Source of the DNA: Poseidonibacter lekithochrous
GTDB taxonomy: Bacteria; Campylobacterota; Campylobacteria; Campylobacterales; Arcobacteraceae
Assembly (NCBI RefSeq): GCF_013283835.1
Contig: NZ_CP054052.1
Span: 1,736,001-1,800,000 of the forward strand
DNA length: 64,000 bases
Direction: 5' to 3'
Position numbers and translations under genes: made by a program. The stretch's first letter is position 1. Each line of letters opens with the position of its first letter. This document shows positions 26,883 through 35,229 of this stretch, one piece after another. Under the pieces are notes generated by a model. That model was not told the origin of the DNA. It made no database searches and worked only from the letters and a program-made list of their open reading frames with translations.

Positions 26883-27782
26883 CTATACAATGATTAACGA
26901 TAAAATATAAGTTGTTAAAAAAGAGAAAATAATTCCATATCCAACAATTGCAACACTTAATCTTGGAGCAAGTCCAGCCATTGATGCCATTGCACCCGCT
27001 GTAATCATAGGAGCCATACCTGCTTCAAAAATAGATGCTTTTCCTGCAAGATTATTCCATCCAAATAAATAACAAATTCCAATAGCAATTAATGGAGCTA
27101 AAATTAGTTTGATTAACAAGGCAATACTAAGAGGTTTTAAATCATCTTTTGGAAGTTTAAACTGTAATTGTAATCCAACAGATACAAGTGCAACAGGTAC
27201 TAAAGTAGCTGCAAATTGACCTAATACACCAGTAATAAGTGGATTAAACTCTTGTCCTAATAGTAATAATGCAAATATTAATGCAATAAAAGAAGGGAAA
27301 GTTATGATTTTTTGTACGATTACTTTAGCATGAATATTACCACTAGCACTATAATAAGCAGTAACAAAAGTACCATAAGCCGCAAGTGCTAAAAAGGTAC
27401 CTAATTGATCATAAATTAGTACATAAGGTAGGGATTCTTCCCCTAGATATAATTCGATTATAGGAATACCCATAATTGAACTGTTTGTAAGAATAGATAC
27501 TAATAATAAACTACCAGTAATCTCTTTTGACCAAGAGTAAATTCTTGCGAAAAATAAAACAATAAGAGCTGTAAATGCCATTACAAGCCAAGCAATAATA
27601 GTTGGAATTAATACATCAAAAGAGAATGTTAATTTTGGAACTTGTAATAATATGATCGCGGGTAGGGGAATGTATATTATATATTTGTTTAATATTATAG
27701 ATGTTTCTTCTGGAAATATCTTAAATTTTTGTAATACATATCCTACTAATATTGCTATTGCAATTAATGCAAAATTTTCCAC
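26883..27782 (-). CDS. AEC family transporter
   Basis: This 299-residue membrane protein has ten hydrophobic segments in the 5+5 AEC layout, with SIMGIPIIELYLGE in the first half and GMAPMITAGAMASMAGLAPR in the second. Members carry organic acids or auxin-like compounds; the substrate is unknown. Its start is 11 bases after the HxlR gene, in one transcript. Confidence 0.9.
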   Translation of the reverse strand: MENFALIAIAILVGYVLQKFKIFPEETSIILNKYIIYIPLPAIILLQVPKLTFSFDVLIPTIIAWLVMAFTALIVLFFARIYSWSKEITGSLLLVSILTNSSIMGIPIIELYLGEESLPYVLIYDQLGTFLALAAYGTFVTAYYSASGNIHAKVIVQKIITFPSFIALIFALLLLGQEFNPLITGVLGQFAATLVPVALVSVGLQLQFKLPKDDLKPLSIALLIKLILAPLIAIGICYLFGWNNLAGKASIFEAGMAPMITAGAMASMAGLAPRLSVAIVGYGIIFSFLTTYILSLIIV

Positions 27783-27793
27783 AACTTAAATCT

Positions 27794-28177
27794 TTAGAAA
27801 TTGTTTTTCAAGCAAGCTTCCGCTTCACAAGATTCTTGTTCTGTAACAACACCAAAATCTTCAACATAGTTAATTCCCCATTTGTACATCTCTTTTAGTA
27901 CTGGTTTTAATTTATCACCAATAGGAGTCAGACTATATTCTACTTTTGGAGGAACTTCTGCAAATACTTCTCTATTAATTATGTTTTTTTCTTCTAATTC
28001 TTTTAATTTTACTGTCAAAGTTTTTTGTGTAATTTCATTAATATCTTCATGTAAATCTTTGAATCTTTTAGGATTTTCTAATAAGTGCCAGATTATTGCT
28101 AACTTCCATCTATCATTGAAAATATCAAGTGTTACTGCAACTGAACATTTATATTCTTTATCATTTATTAAATACAT
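27794..28177 (-). CDS. HxlR family winged-helix regulator
   Basis: The 127-residue protein has the HxlR fold with KCSVAVTLDIFNDRWKLAII, LTVKLKELEEKNIINRE and VEYSLTPIGDKL. The N-terminal Cys (C11) typical of redox- or aldehyde-sensing members is present, and two more Cys lie near the C-terminus. It leads the AEC gene and is divergent from the mdaB-ygiN-nitroreductase operon across a 374-base gap, so it may sense quinones or electrophiles and control both sides. Confidence 0.9.
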   Translation of the reverse strand: MYLINDKEYKCSVAVTLDIFNDRWKLAIIWHLLENPKRFKDLHEDINEITQKTLTVKLKELEEKNIINREVFAEVPPKVEYSLTPIGDKLKPVLKEMYKWGINYVEDFGVVTEQESCEAEACLKNNF

Positions 28178-28551
28178 TTTTATCCTTTATATGATGAAAG
28201 TATATCATAAAGTTAATTAAATTCTATTACTTACCTAAAGTAAAGTAAGCAGAATTTAAGTTCATTAGGAATATAATTTTCATATCGAAACAAAAAAGAA
28301 CTCTTAAACGACTCTTCCAGAACTCGTTTCTCTCTGGAATTAGGATTTCTTTTATAGTTAGATAAACAATAGTTAGTAAATCTTTTTGTATTAATTAATT
28401 TTTTATAAATAGATGTAGATAAAAATTTGAAAAATTAGAATATGATATTAAATATCACATCTATTTAATTGTAGTTCCTCCATCAATACTTAAAAGGAAT
28501 TTACAACTATTGTTATTTTCTAGAATACAAATAATATAGATAAGGCTTAAA
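28178..28551. other. 374-base intergenic region between HxlR gene and mdaB
   Basis: No gene is supported here. A perfect 7-base-pair hairpin (28315-28321 with 28333-28339, 11-base loop) is flanked by A-rich and T-rich arms (AAAAGAA near 28293 and TTTCTTTT near 28346) that could extend it. ACTC is repeated three times at the left side. It could be a leader structure, a small RNA or an HxlR-controlled region. Confidence 0.5.
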
Positions 28552-29148
28552 ATGAAAAATATTTTAATTATTAATGGACACCAAAAATACGATGGTTTTG
28601 CTGAAGGTAAATTAACACAACATTTTATTGATAATGCGGAAGAGTTTTTCCAATCAAATGACATGACTGTTAAACATACACATATTGATGCTGGTTATGA
28701 AGTATCTGAGGAAATGAAAAAGTTTGAATGGGCTGATTATATTTTATTTCAATATCCAGTTTATTGGATGAGTGTTCCTTGGATTACAAAAAAATACATA
28801 GATGAAATATTTTCAGCTGGTGTTGGGACTGTAACATATAATAATGATGGAAGAAGTAGAAGTGATTCTTCAAAAAAATATGGTTCAGGTGGAATTATGA
28901 CTGATAAAAAATATATGTTAAGCCTTACATATAATTGTCCAGAATCTGAATTTGATAATAAAGATGGATTCTTTGATGGATTATCACTTGATGAAGCAAA
29001 TTATGCTGTACATAAAGTATTCCAATTTTGTGGTGCAGAAGCTGTAAAGACTTATGCAATACATGATATTTTTAAAAGTGATTTAGATATTATTTCTGAA
29101 ACTAATAAATTTAAAAATATCTTAGAATCTAATTTTAAGGATAAATAA
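28552..29148 (+). CDS. mdaB: NADPH quinone reductase MdaB
   Basis: The 198-residue flavodoxin-like enzyme reduces quinones by two electrons and protects against oxidative stress. It has the start IINGHQKYDGFAEGKL, the flavin-site strand YILFQYPVYWMSVPWITKKY and the SLTYNCPESEF region known from Helicobacter MdaB. AAGG precedes the ATG. The stop overlaps the next start by one base, and the mdaB-ygiN order is the same as in Escherichia coli. Confidence 0.95.
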   Translation: MKNILIINGHQKYDGFAEGKLTQHFIDNAEEFFQSNDMTVKHTHIDAGYEVSEEMKKFEWADYILFQYPVYWMSVPWITKKYIDEIFSAGVGTVTYNNDGRSRSDSSKKYGSGGIMTDKKYMLSLTYNCPESEFDNKDGFFDGLSLDEANYAVHKVFQFCGAEAVKTYAIHDIFKSDLDIISETNKFKNILESNFKDK

Positions 29149-29444
29149 TGAATGAAGTAGTAGTTGTAGCAAAGTTTAGAGTTAAAGAGAACTTTTTAGA
29201 TGAAGTATATGCTGATGTAGTTGAGTTACATAAAAAAACTCATGCAAATGATGAGGGTTGTATTCAATATGACTTTCATAAAGACCTAAATGACAAGTAC
29301 TCTTTTACATTTGTAGAGACTTGGGCAAGTATGGATGCTTTATCTAAACATGAACAAAAAGAACACTTTCTAACTTGTATTCAAAATATTCAAGATAAAT
29401 TAGAGAGTATTACAATTGATAAATTAGAAAAAATTAAAATTTAA
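29148..29444 (+). CDS. ygiN: YgiN-like quinol monooxygenase (ABM domain)
   Basis: The 98-residue antibiotic-biosynthesis-monooxygenase fold has VVAKFRVKENFLDEV, HANDEGCIQYDFHKDLN and FVETWASMDALSKHEQKEHF. Together with MdaB it may form a quinone redox cycle, as proposed in Escherichia coli. It overlaps mdaB by one base and precedes the nitroreductase gene by nine bases. Confidence 0.93.
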   Translation: MNEVVVVAKFRVKENFLDEVYADVVELHKKTHANDEGCIQYDFHKDLNDKYSFTFVETWASMDALSKHEQKEHFLTCIQNIQDKLESITIDKLEKIKI

Positions 29445-29453
29445 GGAATAAAA

Positions 29454-30083
29454 ATGAATAAAGAATTTATGGAAGCAATGGACTATAGACATGCTTGTAA
29501 AGTATTTGATGATACTAAAAAAATATCAAGAGAAGATTTTAATTTTATCTTAGAAGCTGGTAGAAAATCTCCTTCATCTTTTGGAATGGAACCTTGGAAG
29601 TTTTTAGTTGTTAATAATGAAGAGTTAAGAAAACAAATCAGACCTGTATGTTGGGATCAACCACAAATTACAACTTGTAGTGATTTAGTAATTATTTTAG
29701 CTGCTATTGAAGATGTAAAAGTTGAAAGTGGAGTTCCAATGAGAAAATTCTCTAGAAGAGAAATGCCTCAAGAGAAAAAAGATTTCTATATAGGTTTATA
29801 TGCGAATCATTTAAAAGATACACTAAGTTCTGATGAAAATATTTATGCTTGGACTGCAAGACAGACTTATATTGCTGCTGGTAATATGATGACGGCAGCT
29901 GCTATTAAAGGTGTAGATTCTTGTCCTATTGAAGGATTTGAAAAAGAAAACTTAGAAAAAGTATTAAAATTAGATACTACAAAATATCAAGTAGCTATGG
30001 TTTTACCATTTGGTTATAGAATCAACGAACAATCTTCTCAATTAAGAGAAGGACAAACTGATGTAGTTGAGTTCATCGACTAA
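29454..30083 (+). CDS. nitroreductase family NAD(P)H oxidoreductase
   Basis: This 209-residue FMN enzyme has the NfsB-type frame: MDYRHACKVFDDTKKISRED, then EAGRKSPSSFGMEPWKFLVV, and the C-terminal VAMVLPFGYRINEQ. It reduces nitro-compounds or quinones. It follows ygiN by nine bases with AAGGA and ends the redox operon. An inverted repeat terminator begins 14 bases after the stop. Confidence 0.93.
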   Translation: MNKEFMEAMDYRHACKVFDDTKKISREDFNFILEAGRKSPSSFGMEPWKFLVVNNEELRKQIRPVCWDQPQITTCSDLVIILAAIEDVKVESGVPMRKFSRREMPQEKKDFYIGLYANHLKDTLSSDENIYAWTARQTYIAAGNMMTAAAIKGVDSCPIEGFEKENLEKVLKLDTTKYQVAMVLPFGYRINEQSSQLREGQTDVVEFID

Positions 30084-30096
30084 TTCTTTATTCTCT

Positions 30097-30132
30097 ATAT
30101 TTGGATTACTTTTCTAAGGTAATCTCAAATAT
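30097..30132. terminator. hairpin between nitroreductase and convergent kinase gene
   Basis: A 13-base-pair stem with one bulged base (30097-30109 with 30119-30132) and a 9-base loop begins 14 bases after the nitroreductase stop. Its right part lies within the last codons of the convergent kinase gene, so both transcripts could end here. Confidence 0.65.
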
Positions 30133-31152
30133 AGCACCATCTTTTGTATTACTTACTTTTATTTTTCCATTTGAATGTTTTTCTATAATAGTTTTTGTAA
30201 TGTGAAGTCCTAATCCTGTACCATTTTTCTTATCTTTAGTAGAAAAATATGGTTCAAAAATTTTATGAATTATCTCTTCTTTTATTCCACCTGCATTATC
30301 TTCAATAAATATATACTGTAATTTATCATCTTCTTTGAATTTAATACTAACTTTTGGGCTTTTAATATTATTTTCTAATAAAGCATCTTTTGCATTATTT
30401 AGAAGATTTAATATTACTTGACTTAATTCATTTTTATATAAATATTGTCTTGATAGTTTTTGATCTTCAATTTCTAGTTCTATACCTTTTAATTCAAAAG
30501 TTTTTTCAATTATGTGTTGAGTATTACTTACAATTTCATTTAATGATACTAACTCTTTACTTTTTGTAGGAGTAAAAAAGTTTCTAAAATCATCAATAGT
30601 TTTAGACATATATTGTAAATATTTATTTATTTCATTTGCTTTTTCTATTAGTAATTCAGGACTTAATGATTTCATATTTGTTTTCATAATCAATCTTGTA
30701 ACAATAGAAGAGATTGAACTAAGTGGCTGACGCCATTGATGAGCAATAACAGATATCATTTCACCCATTTCTGCAAGTTTTGCTGATTCAATTAATAATG
30801 TTTCTTTCTCTTTAATTTCTGTCATATCTAAAATAGAAACCATTTTATACTCTTGATTATTTAGTGTTATGTCTTTGATTTTTATAATTGCTGGAATAAT
30901 TGTTCCTTCTTTAGTAAGCAAAGATACTTCTTGAAATAAAACAGTATTAAATTCTATGAACTTTTTTGTAAGTGTTGGCATTAAAACACCAACAGCTAAG
31001 TTTCCTATTAAATCAGATTTATTAGTGTATTGAAGTATTTCTAATAAAGACTTATTTACGTCTTTAATAAATCCATCTTCAATAATCATAATACCCTCAA
31101 TTGTATTATCTAAAATTTGAGTTGTATCCCATGAAATTGATTGATTTTCCAT
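30106..31152 (-). CDS. PAS-domain cytoplasmic histidine kinase
   Basis: The 348-residue kinase has one PAS domain (about 10-115, with GIMIIEDGFIKDVNKSLLE and MVSILDMTEIKEKE) and no membrane segment. The H-box is SVIAHQWRQPLSS (H138), the HQWRQPL subtype common in Campylobacterota, followed by N (NNAKDAL), G1 (IEDNAGGI) and G2 (GTGLGLHITK) boxes. It is divergent from the response regulator at 31225 with a 72-base gap, and the two are probable partners. The signal is probably cytoplasmic. Confidence 0.92.
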   Translation of the reverse strand: MENQSISWDTTQILDNTIEGIMIIEDGFIKDVNKSLLEILQYTNKSDLIGNLAVGVLMPTLTKKFIEFNTVLFQEVSLLTKEGTIIPAIIKIKDITLNNQEYKMVSILDMTEIKEKETLLIESAKLAEMGEMISVIAHQWRQPLSSISSIVTRLIMKTNMKSLSPELLIEKANEINKYLQYMSKTIDDFRNFFTPTKSKELVSLNEIVSNTQHIIEKTFELKGIELEIEDQKLSRQYLYKNELSQVILNLLNNAKDALLENNIKSPKVSIKFKEDDKLQYIFIEDNAGGIKEEIIHKIFEPYFSTKDKKNGTGLGLHITKTIIEKHSNGKIKVSNTKDGAIFEITLEK

Positions 31153-31224
31153 ATATATTATTCCTATGTGTTTATAAAGCTTATTATAGTAAAATTTTCC
31201 ATTGGTTTAACGTAAGGAATAATA

Positions 31225-31977
31225 ATGATTGACTATATACTCTTAGAAAAATATTCAAAAGATATAAATGTACTTTTTGTAGAAGATGATGAAGATATTA
31301 GAAAAGAAACTAGCGAGTTATTAGAAGATATTTTTCAAAAGAATATTACTATTGCTGTTGATGGACAGGACGGTTTTACTAAGTATATGAAATACCACGA
31401 AGAGAATAATAAGTATTTTGATTTAGTGATTACTGATATTTGTATGCCAAAAATAGATGGGGTAGAGTTAACAAAATTAATCAAAAAAGAAAACATTGAA
31501 CAAAAATTAATAATATTATCTGCTCATAATGAATCTGAGTATTTAATGGAGTTGGTTAATGTAGGAATTTCACAGTTTATATTAAAACCTATAGAGTTTA
31601 ATAGTTTCATTGATATTATTTATAAAATTTCAAAAGAGATATATCATATAAATAGTGAAGAATCAGAAGAGTTATCTTCAACTGTTAATTTAAGCTCAAA
31701 TCTATATTGGGATAAAGACAACAGTCAATTAGTTCAAGATAGTGCAAAAATTAAACTTACAAAAAAAGAATTCTTGCTAATTGCTTTACTTCTTAAAAGT
31801 CCTGAAAAGACCTATAGTAATGACGAAATTGTTATTCATTTATGGAAAGATGATTTGGATAAATCTCCAGATATTTCCAATCTAAAGAATGTAATATCAA
31901 GACTTAGAAAGAAAGTTCCTTTATTAAATATAGAAAATATTTATAGCTTTGGATATAGAATAAATGTTATAAATTAG
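31225..31977 (+). CDS. response regulator, receiver plus winged helix
   Basis: The 250-residue regulator has a receiver with acidic pocket E20-D21-D22, phospho-acceptor D71 (LVITDICMP) and Lys in FILKPI, then an OmpR-type winged helix (about 170-250: IKLTKKEFLLIALLLKSPEK, NVISRLRKKVP). It is divergent from the PAS kinase and probably its partner. AAGGAATAATA lies before the ATG. Confidence 0.93.
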   Translation: MIDYILLEKYSKDINVLFVEDDEDIRKETSELLEDIFQKNITIAVDGQDGFTKYMKYHEENNKYFDLVITDICMPKIDGVELTKLIKKENIEQKLIILSAHNESEYLMELVNVGISQFILKPIEFNSFIDIIYKISKEIYHINSEESEELSSTVNLSSNLYWDKDNSQLVQDSAKIKLTKKEFLLIALLLKSPEKTYSNDEIVIHLWKDDLDKSPDISNLKNVISRLRKKVPLLNIENIYSFGYRINVIN

Positions 31978-32056
31978 TATTATTTATAATAATATTGACA
32001 CTATTGTGGTACTTTTTCCTAGTATAGTAATATATTGGTGAAAAGGAGATACTATT

Positions 32057-32239
32057 ATGAAATCTTTAACATTTTTCTTATTTGTAGTTTTCGCTTTTAG
32101 TGGATGTACACAAGATATTAAAAGCCTAGGTAAACAAGAGTGTCGAAATCTTGGTTATAAATATATTCTTAAAAAAAGACTAAACTACAGAACTGGTAAA
32201 TACGAATTAAGTTCAGTATGTCTAAGTACTGCTAAATAA
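32057..32239 (+). CDS. small lipoprotein, 60 residues
   Basis: A signal peptide ends in the lipobox FSGC (C17), so the mature product is a lipid-anchored peptide of about 44 residues with two further Cys (QECRNLGYKYILKKRLNYR and SSVCLSTAK), possibly forming one disulfide. AAGGAG precedes the ATG. A hairpin follows the stop. Function unknown. Confidence 0.8.
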   Translation: MKSLTFFLFVVFAFSGCTQDIKSLGKQECRNLGYKYILKKRLNYRTGKYELSSVCLSTAK

Positions 32240-32262
32240 ACTTTCTTATTTAACAAGTCCAC

Positions 32263-32712
32263 TTATGCTAAAGACTCGTCGCTCTTTAGCTTTTGTGTAT
32301 ATTGCTTATATAATTTTCTACAACTCTTATTAATTGATTTTGCAACAGAAGCTACATTTAGTGGTCTTACTATATAACTTAAGATATTTAATTTAATTGC
32401 TTTTAAAACTGTAGTATGATTATTGTCAGTTGTTAGGAAGATAAATGGTATATCATCTACTGTACGAATTTTCTCAAGCATTTCTATACCATTAATTTTA
32501 GGAATATTTATTTCGCTGATAATAAGGTCAAAACACTTTTCTTCATCATTTTTGTATTTTAAAAACTTCATATAACCATCAAGACCATTTTCGGCTATGG
32601 TTACATTATCAAAGTTTTCTTCTAATACTTTTATTGATATGTTTCTTGAGTAAGAATTAGATTTTACAAAAAGTACTTTTAGGCTTTTTCTATAATGATC
32701 ATAACTTCTCAT
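32263..32712 (-). CDS. degenerate receiver-domain protein
   Basis: The 149-residue protein has the receiver fold (VLFVKSNSYSRNISIKVL, FDLIISEINIPKINGIEML, FIFLTTDNN, SYIVRPLNVAS), but the acidic pair at the start is K17-S18, the acceptor Asp is replaced by E67, and the conserved Lys by R116. It therefore cannot work as a normal phospho-receiver; Glu could mimic the phosphorylated state. It is a single gene upstream of nothing else on its strand and convergent with the small lipoprotein gene. It reads in the same direction as the receiver-PAS gene 79 bases upstream. Confidence 0.85.
   Translation of the reverse strand: MRSYDHYRKSLKVLFVKSNSYSRNISIKVLEENFDNVTIAENGLDGYMKFLKYKNDEEKCFDLIISEINIPKINGIEMLEKIRTVDDIPFIFLTTDNNHTTVLKAIKLNILSYIVRPLNVASVAKSINKSCRKLYKQYTQKLKSDESLA
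32267..32294 (+). terminator. terminator of the small lipoprotein gene within a convergent gene
   Basis: A perfect 8-base-pair stem (32267-32274 with 32283-32290) and TTTT after it lie 28 bases past the lipoprotein stop, inside the last codons of the degenerate receiver gene. Confidence 0.7.
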
Positions 32713-32790
32713 TGCTCTTTCCTTATTACTAATATAAATTATAATAAAGAAAAGTATGATAATAGTATCAAAAAGTGTTATTTTATATAA

Positions 32791-34113
32791 TTAGATCTTT
32801 ATAAATTTATCAAAAAGCGAAGCTCTATCCTTGTTTTCATGGTCTTCATCTATATTTTTAATAGTATCTCTTAATCCTTTAATGATATTTCTTTGGTCAA
32901 TAATTTCACTATTTAGTTTTAGTATTTCTTGTTTTTTAGTTTCATTATCTTCTTGTAAATCCCTTGTCATTTCTTTTCTTTTTGACAAGTCTTTATTTAG
33001 ATCTTTAATTCTCTCTGTAACTTCATTTACATTTTTACTATGAAACTCAAACTTCTTTTCTTGTTGAACTTCAATCTCATGAATTCTCTTTTCATAATAT
33101 TCAATTTGTGAAGCAGCTTTTGCAAGACGAATTTTAAATCCATTTATTAAATCATTTTGAAGGTGATCATTTTTCATTTTATTAGTTAATTGTTCTTTTA
33201 GTAATGCTATTTGCTGATTCGCTTCTTGGTTGCTCTTCTTGTACTCTTGGTAACTTGTTCTAACTTTTCTTTTAAACTCACGTTTTTCCATCTCTTCTTT
33301 TGTTGTAAGAAATCGGATGCCAATATATTCAGCAAGTTTGTTTTTATCATCAAAAATTGGGAAGATTGTGGCATGAACAAAATATGGCTCTCCATTTTTA
33401 GTTTTATTTTTTAGTGTACCTTCCCAAACATCGCCATTTTGTATAGTTTTCCATAGTTCAACATAAACTGTTTTAACCATATCTTCATGTCTTACAATAC
33501 TGTGAGTTTTTCCTATAACTTCTTCTTGTGTATAACCACTTACATCACAGAAAAAATCATTTGCATATATGATTTTTCCTCTTAAGTCTGTTTTTGAAAC
33601 AATAGCTACTTTATCAATTACATCAGTGTACTGACGTAATAAAAGATTTTTTTGACGAATATGATCCATTAAGAATTTTTGTTGTTCTTCATTAATATCA
33701 TTTTCATAGGAGTTTTTGATTTTTAGGGAAAGTTTATATAATATGCTATTCATTTCAGCATATTTAGTAGGTTTGATAATATATCCATCAACACCAAGTC
33801 TTATTGAGGTTACAAATTTTTCCACGTCTGAATATGCGGATATAATAATTATATTTTGTTTATTATTTATTTCTTTTATTTGAGTTGCCATTTCTAGACC
33901 TGACATCTCTGGCATATTTATATCAGTTATTACAATATCATATTGAGCTTCTTTATATAACTCTAATCCTTCTTTTCCATTAGCTGCATATACAACTTCT
34001 TTGAAAAGCTTAGATAAATAACTTATGATAGTTTTTGCAATATCTTCATCATCTTCAACATATAGTATATTTAGCGATGAAGCAACTTTTTGTAGTTCTT
34101 TTATATCTCCCAT
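32791..34113 (-). CDS. receiver-PAS-coiled-coil response regulator
   Basis: The 440-residue protein has an intact receiver (E20-D21-D22, D64 in VITDINMP, Lys in YIIKPT), a PAS domain (about 165-270, RGKIIYANDFFCDVSGYTQE, then GEPYFVHATIFPIFDD), and a long coiled coil from about 275 to 430 with no output enzyme or DNA-binding domain. It may act as a signal relay or scaffold. Its partner kinase is not adjacent: the PAS kinase at 30106 and the membrane kinase at 35230 are both near. Confidence 0.88.
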   Translation of the reverse strand: MGDIKELQKVASSLNILYVEDDEDIAKTIISYLSKLFKEVVYAANGKEGLELYKEAQYDIVITDINMPEMSGLEMATQIKEINNKQNIIIISAYSDVEKFVTSIRLGVDGYIIKPTKYAEMNSILYKLSLKIKNSYENDINEEQQKFLMDHIRQKNLLLRQYTDVIDKVAIVSKTDLRGKIIYANDFFCDVSGYTQEEVIGKTHSIVRHEDMVKTVYVELWKTIQNGDVWEGTLKNKTKNGEPYFVHATIFPIFDDKNKLAEYIGIRFLTTKEEMEKREFKRKVRTSYQEYKKSNQEANQQIALLKEQLTNKMKNDHLQNDLINGFKIRLAKAASQIEYYEKRIHEIEVQQEKKFEFHSKNVNEVTERIKDLNKDLSKRKEMTRDLQEDNETKKQEILKLNSEIIDQRNIIKGLRDTIKNIDEDHENKDRASLFDKFIKI

Positions 34114-34330
34114 AACATAACCTTAACACAAAAATATATATTGTCAGTATACAAGAAAATGATTAAAAGATACTGCTTTTATTTATCAATTAGTGATAAT
34201 ATAATTAATTTATTTATACAATATTTATATGAAATGAAAAAAAAGTATTTAATATTATTCAGTACACAACTCTATCTTAGTGCTCATTACATCATTTGTT
34301 ACATTAGTACTTTTATTTTCTGAGTATAGA

Positions 34331-34361
34331 AAAAACTTATTAATTGAAGCTACAAATTAAT
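34331..34361 (-). terminator. weak terminator at the end of modC
   Basis: An AT-only 7-base-pair stem (34339-34345 with 34355-34361) with a 9-base loop overlaps the modC stop and is followed on the minus strand by a six-T run. The rest of the 243-base gap to the receiver-PAS gene holds no supported gene. Confidence 0.5.
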
Positions 34362-35208
34362 ATGAGATTGTTGGTGCAAAAGCTTTTGTTCCAACTCTTA
34401 TTTTCATTCCTATTTCAAGTTCATTTGCTTCTTCTTCACATAAAACTACCTCAACAAGTTGTTGACCAATAGATATAATAGCTATATAAATCACATCAGT
34501 TTTTACTATATCTAATAACTCCCCTTCAAAAGAGAATTTTTGTGAGCCTTGTGTTTTTAGTAATACATCTTTTGCAAATCCATCATTTATGATTTTTCCT
34601 TGCTCTAAAACTACTACACGATTAGATAATCTATAAATCTCACTTGGATCATGACTTACCATAATAGTTGTAGTTCCAAACTCTTTATGTAAAGTAAGAA
34701 TTTCATTTTGTAGTTTTGTTCTCATACTTGGATCTAGTGCTGAGAGTGGTTCATCTAGTAGTAAAAGCTTTGGATTATTCATCATAGCTCGGCATAAACT
34801 AACTCTTTGTTTTTGTCCACCACTTAGTGTATTTGGCATTCTTTTTGCTAGTTCTTTTAGTTCAGTTAGTTCTAGTAGTTTATTAGCTAGTTTTTTGTCT
34901 TTGTTTACAAATAAAAGATTTTGTTCAATACTCATATTATCAAATAAAGCATAGTCTTGAAATACAAAACCAATCTGTCTTTTTTGTACAGGAAGTATAT
35001 CTTTTTTATCAAGCCATGTCTCACCCTCTATTGTGATATTTCCACTTGCTTGCTCAAGTCCTGCAATTATACGAAGTAGGGTAGTTTTTCCACTTCCACT
35101 AAGTCCAGATAGGGCTACAAAATCACCTTTTTGGATTTGTAGGTTTACATCTAGATTCATAGTTCCATTTGAGCCGTGTAGTTCTTTGTTTATATTTATA
35201 TCTATCAT
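34357..35208 (-). CDS. modC: molybdate ABC transporter ATP-binding protein
   Basis: The 283-residue ATPase powers molybdate uptake by ModB. It carries Walker A GLSGSGKTT (35-43), the Q-loop FVFQDYALF, signature LSGGQKQRVSLCRA, Walker B LLLLDEPLSALD and switch His in MVSHDPSEI, with a C-terminal TOBE-like regulatory part (from about 215). ModC normally follows modB; here it is separated from it by 4.6 kb holding three foreign-looking genes. It begins 22 bases after the membrane kinase gene and is likely co-transcribed with it. Confidence 0.92.
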   Translation of the reverse strand: MIDININKELHGSNGTMNLDVNLQIQKGDFVALSGLSGSGKTTLLRIIAGLEQASGNITIEGETWLDKKDILPVQKRQIGFVFQDYALFDNMSIEQNLLFVNKDKKLANKLLELTELKELAKRMPNTLSGGQKQRVSLCRAMMNNPKLLLLDEPLSALDPSMRTKLQNEILTLHKEFGTTTIMVSHDPSEIYRLSNRVVVLEQGKIINDGFAKDVLLKTQGSQKFSFEGELLDIVKTDVIYIAIISIGQQLVEVVLCEEEANELEIGMKIRVGTKAFAPTISY

Positions 35209-35229
35209 TTTATTCTTTATAATTTCAAA

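Noticed and set aside
28461-28664. Minus-strand frame overlapping the start of mdaB
   Set aside because: It overlaps mdaB's beginning and has no recognisable product or ribosome site.
34141-34323. 60-residue plus-strand frame between modC and the receiver-PAS gene
   Set aside because: It begins with TTG, has no ribosome site, and has a random AT-rich composition.
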